Origin: Pleurobrachia bachei
Taxonomy: Eukaryota > Ctenophora > Tentaculata > Cydippida > Pleurobrachiidae
Direction: 5' to 3'
NCBI GenBank assembly: GCA_000695325.1
Contig: AVPN01000582.1
Coordinates: 10,486-43,919, forward strand
DNA: 33,434 nt
The notes below the pieces were generated by a model that was not told where the DNA came from, ran no database searches, and saw only the letters and a list, made by a program, of their open reading frames with translations. The translations under genes were made by a program, and so were the position numbers. Shown here piece by piece: positions 11,601 to 19,500 of this stretch; positions within the stretch are counted from its first letter, which is position 1; every line of letters starts with the position of its first letter.

Positions 11601-13113
11601 GGATGTCCATGCCGGAGGTGCCGATATCCCCTGTGTAGGCAGTGTTTAGGGTGGTGGGGATGGAGTCTGCACCGGCTACACTCCACTCTTCCGAGATCTC
11701 AATCTCGTCCTCCTTCAGTTCAACCTGAAGAAAATGTTAATGTAAAGACATGATGGGAAATAGAATTGGGTGGAGTAAGTAGAGATTTATCTGAGTTGGT
11801 CTTGATGTCAAAATATTTAATTATTTAATTATTTAATTATTCAATTATTATTACCTCGCCATTAACGTCTGCTACTATCAACTTGATGTTTTTTGCGGCA
11901 TTAGTGGCATTATACCGGTTAGCAACCCAGACGTAACAGTAGACCGTCTTTCCACCATTCACGAACTGGTCACACTCCCACCGCTGGTCAACTTGGGGTC
12001 CGAGGATCTCAAAGGAGATCTTCTCCGTGAAGCTCTTTGAGATGACGGTAGCACCAGAGGAAGCCGGGTGGGTGAGGGTCGCTGTGATGGTCACCATGCT
12101 GCCAAAGTTTAGCGGGTTAAACTCATCCGTAACCTGGAGATGCGTCCTGATAATGATATCCTCGTAAGAAGCGGAACTCTGTCCGGTGGCCTCGATGTTC
12201 GTCAATTTGAACACTCCACCAGTCAAATCTCCAGTCTCCTGGGAGGCCGTCAGAGCACCGGCATTCACCCCGCTAGCCTCGGCCACATCTCCGATCTCGT
12301 CATTACTAGTGTAGATGGCTAGGATCTCGGTATCTGGGCTGGTCGACCCCAGGGGCCATCTCAACTCAACCTCCAACTCACTGAGATCCGATTTAGGGAA
12401 GTCTAGGATGATGTTGATGCCCAGATAGGGAGGGCCGCACGTGTAGAAGGTCTCAAGACCACTGTCCAGTTGTAGACTTAGCTTCACATCCGCTACAGAT
12501 ATGGCCAGGGCTTCTTCGTATATGTGGCTGGTGCTGACGGCATTATCCTCTGCTTTAGTTTGATCCCAATTCATCCAGATCTTGGTTGTGAAATCAGATC
12601 CCGGGGAGAGGGTGCTGGATGCCCTCAGTGTTACATTACAGTTCAGCTCCCGAGATGTGGTAAATCCATCGATTGTGATCATGAATCCTCCGGTTCGACC
12701 GATTGCTGTTTCCTGGAGGTTACATTGAATGTAGCTGTCGACCAGGCTCGAGTCATAGTTCAATCCGTCCAATCCATCAAAATTAACTGTCACCTGAAAT
12801 AGTTCAATTGTTGTTGCTTATGTTGTTCAGAGAACACCGGGAATGTTATGTTGAACGCCAATTATATCAAACTGGTAATAATAAACAGGTCACTATTGAG
12901 TAGTACAAACTCAAATCTAGGAGATTTATTCCTAAACGCCAGCTCAAAACACTACACTTCAACCTACTCCTAAATGATCTAAACACTAAAATTCTCTCAC
13001 CTCGTCATCATCCAGTTCAGCGGGGTATCCAGGTTCAAACTCACTCCTGATCCTAAAAGTAATGGCTTCACCCGCTTCAACAGTGGTGGTACTGGCAGTG
13101 AAGGTGTTTTTGA
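1173..13113 (-). CDS. EVC2: EVC2 (limbin)-like ciliary membrane protein, 5' end missing
   Basis: Minus-strand gene of at least 12 exons. In transcript order: 13113-13001 (truncated), 12793-11855, 9805-6996, 6763-6671, 6286-6064, 5854-5699, 5065-4985, 4825-4706, 4384-4281, 3616-3440, 1629-1498, 1356-1173 (stop TAG at 1175-1173). All phases agree. The product is at least about 1,700 residues: a long beta-rich ectodomain with many N-glycosylation sequons, one transmembrane helix (about 8614-8537), a Cys-Cys-Lys-Arg juxtamembrane start, then a very long Glu/Lys/Gln-rich coiled coil and a basic Ser/Arg/Pro-rich tail. This topology is that of EVC2/limbin, which in vertebrates partners with EVC at the ciliary base and promotes Smoothened/Hedgehog signalling. 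A divergent EVC-like gene lies at 26.3 kb, which supports the call. It is longer than human EVC2 (about 1,300 residues), mainly in the ectodomain. Two internal blocks are tandemly duplicated and the signal-peptide exon is absent. Confidence 0.75.
1730..3299. repeat. Tandem duplication A, copy 1 (period 1570 bp)
   Basis: Nearly identical to 3300-4869; I found one base difference, inside the AG microsatellite (2635-2661 against 4205-4231). It carries copies of three EVC2-like exons, 3255-3136, 2814-2711 and 2046-1870 (120, 104 and 177 bp). Their sum, 401 bp, is not a multiple of three and the block enters in phase 0 and leaves in phase 2, so using both copies would shift the frame. Skipping one whole copy keeps the frame. 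Confidence 0.9.
3300..4869. repeat. Tandem duplication A, copy 2
   Basis: Second copy of the 1570-bp unit, with EVC2-like exons at 4825-4706, 4384-4281 and 3616-3440. Both block ends lie inside introns. Confidence 0.9.
5876..5926. repeat. Dispersed repeat, copy in an EVC2-like intron
   Basis: Starts TTGCCTAGTTAAACTG and contains AAAGGAGGGTTAGAACATAA. Closely resembles 20349-20390 in a protease-gene intron (TTGCCTAGCTAGACTC, then AAAGGAGGATTAGAGCATAA). The 5' motif also occurs at about 1399 and 1689. It is probably an uncharacterised interspersed repeat. Confidence 0.45.
6600..6662. repeat. (AG)n-rich microsatellite with GATTGATA interruptions
   Basis: Intronic purine-rich simple repeat in the EVC2-like gene, between exons 6763-6671 and 6286-6064. 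Confidence 0.8.
6996..9805 (-). CDS. EVC2: EVC2-like gene, main exon: ectodomain end, TM helix, coiled coil
   Basis: A single 2,810-bp exon (enters phase 0 after ttcttcag, leaves phase 2 before gtaagt). About the first 395 residues are extracellular, with sequons such as NIT, NTT, NVT, NLT, NFS and NVS and Tyr/Asp-rich beta strands. A 24-26 residue hydrophobic helix follows (LRLILAATACFFIGVLCAML and onward), then Cys-Cys-Lys-Arg and about 500 residues of heptad-rich coiled coil dominated by Glu, Lys, Arg, Gln and Leu. The exon size is unusual beside the 80-220 bp exons that follow it, and suggests intron loss or a retained ancestral long exon. Confidence 0.8.
7909..9827. repeat. Tandem duplication B, copy 1 (period 1919 bp)
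   Basis: Appears identical to 9828-11746. One end lies inside the EVC2-like main exon (coiled-coil part), the other in the upstream intron. The shared AGGG/AAAG at the junction is short microhomology. This copy is the one continuous with the rest of the coding exon. Confidence 0.9.
9828..11746. repeat. Tandem duplication B, copy 2, carrying a truncated EVC2-like exon
   Basis: Contains a second intact acceptor (exon edge 11724) and the same coding sequence for ectodomain, TM helix and early coiled coil. It then runs across the junction into intron sequence and stops at 9798-9796. If spliced it would give a membrane protein without most of the cytoplasmic coiled coil; if its acceptor is skipped in favour of 9805 the full frame is kept. 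Confidence 0.9.
11855..12793 (-). CDS. EVC2: EVC2-like gene, upstream ectodomain exon
   Basis: A 939-bp exon (313 codons, phase 0 to 0) between acceptor ttcag and donor gtaata. It encodes extracellular beta-strand-rich sequence with paired cysteines and sequons, no transmembrane helix, and reads directly into the main exon (NGE then VELKEDE). Compositionally it resembles the ectodomain half of the next exon, so the ectodomain may consist of repeated immunoglobulin-like beta-sandwich units; I infer this from strand pattern only. Confidence 0.7.
13001..13113 (-). CDS. EVC2: EVC2-like gene, most 5' exon present, truncated
   Basis: Open in frame with the next exon (phase 0 donor gtgaga). It encodes an ectodomain segment ending in acidic residues (FEPGYPAELDDDE). 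The open frame runs into a G11 homopolymer (C11 on the coding strand) with no AG acceptor in sight, and beyond that the sequence is unrelated and belongs to the LRR gene's intron. Signal peptide and start exons are therefore not in the window. Confidence 0.6.
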
Positions 13114-13124
13114 GGGGGGGGGGG
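13114..13124. other. G11 homopolymer at a sequence junction
   Basis: Left of the run is in-frame EVC2-like exon; right of it (from about 13163) is intron sequence of the LRR gene, which also occurs at 15762 onward. A homopolymer exactly where two genes are abruptly joined suggests a contig join or rearrangement breakpoint. Confidence 0.6.
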
Positions 13125-13162
13125 AATGGCAACCTTTGCGCTTGCCAGCGCAGTGATTAAAA

Positions 13163-14284
13163 ACTACTGGTCGCAGTAACCATATTCCTGACCTTAAACT
13201 TTTACATTGCCCCATGTTCGTATTTTCAGATATTTGGGCGGTAACTCCCTGAATGAGCTAAGATCGGAGGTGTTTGAGCCACTTCAGGAGCTTTCTTCCT
13301 TGTAAGTAAAGGTACATCTTTCTATCATCAATTGTTTTATACCTGGAACTAACCGACCGAATTAGGAAATATACCGGTTCCTGATTGGCTGAATGGCTGA
13401 TAACCAGTCACGTGACCTAAATAACGAGTTCTGATTGGTTGTTTACTGGTTTCGGTCGGTTCCTGTTTTATACCATTGTTAAAGATCCCTGCATCTTGCT
13501 TGTCTATTAAAACACGATTTTCAACAGATACCTGAGGGATAACAATATTACGAGCATTGAAGGGGACTTGACGAAATTCATGGAGAGGAAATCACTGCCA
13601 GTAAAAACGATAGATCTGTCAAAAAATCAGCTCACCAATATTCCCATGGAATTTATGTCACAGGAGTCTGTTAGCCTGTAAGTCAACTCAATGCAGGAAT
13701 ATACATGTGCCTTGTTCAGATAAAAAACAACAGAGTGAGAGAAATAACAAAGATTGAGAAGCATGTACTACATGAAATCAATAACTTTCGAGATGATATT
13801 ACGCGACTTTAATTCCCCGTGCACACAGGAACATGTTTGATAACCCAGTGGTGTGTGATTGTGATTTGAGAGTACCCAAACTGATTGACGATGGCACCTA
13901 CTGCAGTGAACCACCCAAATACTTTGGGAAGAGGCTGGTGGAGTTAATTGGACAACAACTCGAATGCAGAACTGGTAATAATAACTATTGGCAGACTCAG
14001 ACCCCTGAAGTTTTATAGATCATGCAAGTCGAAGTTTCTATGATTCTTCCATCTTGACTAATCTTAACTTGAGTTTCAATTGATTCTTTACTGGATGGAA
14101 AAGCCCAGAAACTTTCTTTAAATTTCATTTATAGTTTGCCAGGTACCTGCTGATATAATACTTGACGGGACACCAACCCGACGGGAGCTATATGTCGGGG
14201 AGACCCTCCAGACGACCTGTAGGGCAGGTTTTGTTCCCTATATACTCCAGGATATACTGTGCCAGAAGGATGGAACTCTTTCGT

Positions 14285-14287
<3 letters not shown>
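13163..14287 (+). pseudogene. Partial upstream copy of LRR/LRRCT/CCP exons (duplication C, copy 1)
   Basis: Carries exons 13230-13301 (one LRR), 13528-13677 (two LRRs), 13829-13974 (LRR C-cap) and the start of a CCP exon at 14135, matching 15829-15900, 16127-16276, 16428-16573 and 16734 onward at a spacing of 2599 bp. Its CCP exon is cut by a (CT)n tract before the fourth cysteine, and no LRR N-cap or signal peptide precedes it, so it is incomplete. Flanking intron sequence 13163-13229 differs from its partner by several indels, whereas the internal introns look identical. It may be an unmerged second haplotype or a real, broken duplicate. Confidence 0.7.
13333..13474. repeat. Candidate MITE-like insertion in an LRR-gene intron
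   Basis: About 120 bp (13344-13463) flanked by an 11-bp direct repeat TGTTTTATACC at 13333-13343 and 13464-13474. Its ends are imperfect inverted repeats (GGAACTAACCGACCGAA at the left, TTCGGTCGGTTCC at the right). It is AT-rich inside, with two GATTGG motifs and a GTCACGTGAC palindrome. A second copy at 15932-16073 is carried by the block duplication, not by a second insertion. The superfamily is unclear. Confidence 0.45.

Positions 14288-14331
<44 letters not shown>
14288..14331. repeat. (CT)n microsatellite at a copy boundary
   Basis: Begins exactly where the partial LRR/CCP copy stops matching its partner (shared sequence ends at TCGTATA), so it marks the breakpoint. Confidence 0.9.
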
Positions 14332-14332
<1 letters not shown>

Positions 14333-14912
14333 TCACAGTGTAACTACATGTGCACATGTGTGTCACGTGCAATTGCCTGCGTGTTACCTCTAAACGCCTG
14401 CTTCTTGCAGACCTGACTGGTGCAACACGTTGGCGTTCCATTCATGAGGTAAAAAATATGACCCTCATGATGTCTATCTGTCGAGGGAACTGGGGCAAGT
14501 GCAAGTTCCGAGTCGTAATTTCGCTCCGGGCAGTTTCCCTAGAATTCACCGAAAAAAGCCAATAAAAACCTTGATATTATCCAGTCTTGACGTCTCAATT
14601 TTCTCCATGAATAAGTTCCGCATTCCAGTATTATAATGCGGATATATTACGTGCTAGGCACGCACAGTCACATGAAACCTGGATACTTAAAATCCCTCTC
14701 ACATGTAGCGGGTCCTATTATTACGTCAGCAACCCGGTAAAACTCAATCCCCCTCTTTTTGCTGATCCCCCTTTCCGTGTGTGTCTTGATATATTTTACC
14801 TGGCCCCCATCTAGATGAGAATTCCTAATTACATCTGGTAACCATGGCAACTCTTCCTCTAGCATGATCACCACGTCCCCTTTTTTGTTGCTAACTGTTT
14901 TGATAACTACAG
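14332..14912. other. Unassigned stretch before the first LRR-gene exon
   Basis: The exon at 14913 enters in phase 1, so at least one coding exon with the start codon and signal peptide should lie upstream, but I found no convincing one here. An 82-codon minus-strand open frame at 14668-14916 has no recognisable domain and no splice support. Confidence 0.3.
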
Positions 14913-16573
14913 CCACTGCTACGTGCCATTTTGACCGAATAACCAGACGTACCGAGTGCGAGGATTCAAACTTTTTCGCTGGAGGACTTCGGTCAACAGG
15001 CGGGATAAAAGAACTGTAAGTATTATACTGCTTCCATGCTGTTAGGGCTATGCTCTGACCACAGTTCTCGCACGCTCCGAGAGAAATGAGAATAGGGGGT
15101 CAGGCTAATGCTCTGACAGCTTCCATGTCTGTTTCCTTAATATATCGTCATGAAAATTGACAACGAACTGTTTCCCAGAAAGATAAGAAACGACCATGCT
15201 ACGATATGGAGTATGCCCTACTTACCAGTACTCAATAAATTGTAAGTCACTGTCAGGCCAATGCTCTGACCACAGTTCTCGCGCGCTCAGTAGGTCAGGC
15301 CAATGCTCTGACAGGTAAGTCATGTTGTATTCGATATTGTAAACACTTTATTGATGACGCACAGTCATCACAAAAACCAATCACCTGCAGGCATTTACAC
15401 AACGTTCGGATAGACTACTTACCTGCAAATGCCTTTAGGAAACTTCCGCGACTTGAAACACTGTAAGTGATCATCTAAGATTTATTGACAAATTGGATCA
15501 TTTCGTTTCGTTATCTGCTGTAAGTCATCTAAAACTAATTGACAAAACATTTCGTTATCTAAAAACTTTTGCCGTTATTAGGATCATTGAAAACTACCAG
15601 TGGGACAACACATTGGTATTGTCGACAGAAGCATTCCACGATATTTCCAAGCTTCATATGATAAAGATGTATGGCATGGGGCTGACATCCCTTCCCGATA
15701 ACATGTTCAAAGGATGTCCTAAACTAACGAAAATGTAGGTAAACTAGGACATTATACTGCAATTGGTCGCAGTAACCATATTCCTTCAACCTTTAACTTT
15801 ACATTACCTCATGTTATCGTATTTTCAGATATTTGGGCGGTAACTCACTGAATGAGCTAAGATCGGAGGTGTTTGAGCCGCTTCAGGAGCTTTCTTCCTT
15901 GTAAGTAAAGGTACATCTTTCTATCATCAATTGTTTTATACCTGGAACTAACCGACCGAATTAGGAAATATACCGGTTCCTGATTGGCTGAATGGCTGAT
16001 AACCAGTCACGTGACCTAAATAACGAGTTCTGATTGGTTGTTTACTGGTTTCGGTCGGTTCCTGTTTTATACCATTGTTAAAGATCCCTGCATCTTGCTT
16101 GTCTATTAAAACACGATTTTCAACAGATACCTGAGGGATAACAATATTACGAGCATTGAAGGGGACTTGACGAAATTCATGGAGAGGAAATCACTGCCAG
16201 TAAAAACGATAGATCTGTCAAAAAATCAGCTCACCAATATTCCCATGGAATTTATGTCACAGGAGTCTGTTAGCCTGTAAGTCAACTCAATGCAGGAATA
16301 TACATGTGCCTTGTTCAGATAAAAAACAACAGAGTGAGAGAAATAACAAAGATTGAGAAGCATGTACTACATGAAATCAATAACTTTCGAGATGATATTA
16401 CGCGACTTTAATTCCCCGTGCACACAGGAACATGTTTGATAACCCGGTGGTGTGTGACTGTGATCTGCGGGTTCCCAAACTGATTGACGATGGCACCTAC
16501 TGCAGTGAACCACCCAAATACTTTGGGAAGAGGCTGGTGGAGTTAATTGGACAACAACTCGAATGCAGAACTG
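14913..16573 (+). CDS. LRR ectodomain exons of the mosaic protease
   Basis: The exon at 14913 carries a Cys-containing N-cap (CHFDRITRRTEC). Exons of 63, 72, 153, 72 and 150 bp follow, all phase 2 to 2, each one or two 21-26 residue repeats ending in Leu-x-x-Leu (for example LPRLETL, LQELSSL). The one-repeat-per-72-bp, phase-2 organisation is typical of extracellular LRR proteins. Exon 16428-16573 is the C-cap (NPVVCDCDLRVPKL with later Cys at GTYC and LEC). The C-cap exon leaves in phase 1, matching the phase-1 sushi exons, which is how such modules are shuffled. Confidence 0.75.
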
Positions 16574-19500
16574 GTAATAATAACTATTGGCAGACTCAGA
16601 CCCCTGAAGTTTTATAGATCATGCAAGTCGAAGTTTCTATGATTCTTCCATCTTGACTAATCTTAACTTGAGTTTCAATTGATTCTTTACTGGATGGAAA
16701 AGCCCAGAAACTTTCTTTAAATTTCATTTATAGTTTGCCAGGTACCTGCTGATATAATACTTGACGGGACACCAACCCGACGGGAGCTATATGTCGGGGA
16801 GACCCTCCAGACGACCTGTAGGGCAGGTTTTGTTCCCTATATACTCCAGGATATACTGTGCCAGAAGGATGGAACTCTTTCGTATAGACAACAACCCATG
16901 TGTGCCCGTAAGTATATTAAAGGGAAATGACTGGCCACTGGGAGCTAAATAAGAATTAAGTTAGGAATCCCGAATCAGGATCACTACATGATTTCTGTAG
17001 TTTCTCATAAGCTCACTAGCTTCTAAGACCTAAGTTCTTCACCAGCTTCTCCCTATCAGCAATAACACCGGAGAGGAAGAATGGAGATTACCGGCTTGTG
17101 AGTGAAGGATTCGCAACTTATCCCTCTTTCACCCTCGGAGTCTGCCCGACAGGCAGTGTACTAAAACGTAAGTTTTCTCTTTTTGTCGTCTAGCGACAGT
17201 CCCTTCCTCTTTTCGATTTTACAGAATGTCCCATCTGCACTTTCATAGCGATGCCCACCCATCGCTCCGCTTCGAAGCGCACGCGAAAATGTCTGTATGA
17301 TGCCAGACATGTCATGATCAGCAATTCCGATTGTTTTCAGAGTGCGTGTGTGTGGAGAGTGATTGTGTGGGGGTTCAGATGATGGACGATGGATGCAAGG
17401 TATACGCAGCACCGGGCCGACCAACACGGGCCTATCTGGAATGTGCTGAGGTAGACAGGGTGGCAGATAGCTATGTCCACCTGGTGGAATCGAGCTACTA
17501 TCCACGGGGATCCTGTAGGACGGGATACACTGCAGAGTCATGCACCCATGTACGTTACAGAGTCATGCTACGCAGTCTGCAGTACTTTGTTGAGCATGGG
17601 GAACAAGTAGTACCCGATGTGGTAGCCGACAGGATGGGAACATAAGTAGTATAATACAGTCATAAACCCACAGTTGAGTCTTTCCCTCACGTAAATCAAT
17701 TGCAGACTCCTGCACACATTTTTATGCTTAGCTATAGGATCTAACCAGCTAGACCCTAGCTATATGATTATTGATTATGGAATTCTTTTGCACAAAGGAA
17801 TAGTAAATATTTGTCTTATATTTAGAAATAAAGACTGTTTAGAGTAGCTATCAATTCAAGCTATATTTGGAGCTAGTATTCCCTTTCAGTTCTATAGAAT
17901 TGGGGCTATATCAACATCTAGAGGCTACAGCCAGCTAGATCAAGGTCTATGTGAGCTCCCCTGTCCTAGTGGACAATGCGAGCTCTACCTTCGATGTGTG
18001 CAGTGTAAGTTTTGTTAAAATTTTAATAGTAAATCATAGCTAAAGTCTGATATCATCTCTATTATAAGTTGGAGATGAACGTCGTCGAAGTCGTTCGTTA
18101 GGCGGTATCTACGCGACAGTGCTCCTTCATAAAACACGTTATGGGCACGAAGCTGTAAAGCTGTTGCTCACACTTTTGGAAGTTCCGGTGGAGTTTGTTG
18201 ATATTTTCGAATGACTTTTAAAATGCCAGTCACCATAGTTACCAATTCAGTTGCCATGACAACCGTGTTATTTGAAATGGGCGATAGGAACCACCCGGCG
18301 AAGCCGGGTGGGTTATCAAAAAGCCCTCACTTGAGGCGCACCCAATGGGTGCGCTAGTAATATAGGTGTGGAAAATAATCTTCCTTTCAAAAAATAATTC
18401 AGAGTTCTTCTCTTCTTTTTAAATACAAATGAGACAGGTCCATTAGTGGCTAAACGATAAATACTACTTGTATAAATTAAAACAACCTTCAAAGCACACG
18501 TCCACACCTGAAAGAGGGTCTTGTTAGAAATGTGTATAATACTCCAGAACCATCACACCTAATTCGCCCCCTCCAGCTCCAGAACTTCTGCCCTAAATTC
18601 AAACACACCTCCTGCTCCACAAAGCCTCTCCACAACCCCTCCCCCCTCACCTAATTTCCAAGGAAGTTGATCCACTGTTTGGTGTCCCTCCTATCTGGGA
18701 TACTCCTCTTCCCGTAAGGGTTATTCTCACCACCCTGCTGCTGCTGCTTGTTGTAACTATTGTTGTTGTTCATCATTTTGTTTGCACCCATGTACGTTAC
18801 AGAGTCATGCTACGCAGTCTGTAGTACTTTGTTGAGCATGGGGAACAAGTAGTACCCGATGTGGTAGCCGACAGGATGGGAACATAAGTAGTATAATACA
18901 GTCATAAACCCACAGTTGAGTCTTTCCCTCACGTAAATCAATTGCAGACTCCTGCACACATTTTTATGCTTAGCTATAGGATCTAACCAGCTAGACCCTA
19001 GCTATATGATTATTGATTATGGAATTCTTTTGCACAAAGGAATAGTAAATATTTGTCTTATATTTAGAAATAAAGACTGTTTAGAGTAGCTATCAATTCA
19101 AGCTATATTTGGAGCTAGTATTCCCTTTCAGTTCTATAGAATTGGGGCTATATCAACATCTAGAGGCTACAGCCAGCTAGATCAAGGTCTATGTGAGCTC
19201 CCCTGTCCTAGTGGACAATGCGAGCTCTACCTTCGATGTGTGCAGTGTAAGTTTTGTTAAAATTTTAATAGTAAATCATAGCTAAAGTCTGATATCATAT
19301 TGCTATTTATGTTGCAGTAAAAGTAGCGTTCCAATCTAGAATAACTCCTTGATTTTTATAAATTCCGCATTATGTAAAGCTGGGGCTGATCTGAACAATT
19401 ATTATATATGGAAGCTGTGGAGTAGTTCTGCATTTTGTGGAGCTGCTGTTTCCAAATGTAACCTAATAAAATCCATGATGCTATTTAGATAGGACACAGT

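Noticed and set aside
14238-14441. Open frames rich in Arg/Glu or Ser/Leu at microsatellites here and at 2464-2766 and 4034-4336
   Set aside because: They are translations of (CT)n/(AG)n repeats, partly fused to antisense of real exons.
14668-14916. An 82-codon minus-strand open frame, considered as a possible fragment of a retroelement polyprotein
   Set aside because: A weak resemblance in a few residues only; no repeats at its ends and no neighbouring parts, so no element is called.
18291-18354. The two strong hairpins read as bacterial-type terminators
   Set aside because: They sit in an animal gene region and are better explained as the end structure of a transposable element.
17541-19297. 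The paired direct repeats around 18056-18782 taken as long terminal repeats
   Set aside because: The repeats contain a host coding exon and its splice sites and differ by one base; no primer site, polypurine tract or coding domain lies between.
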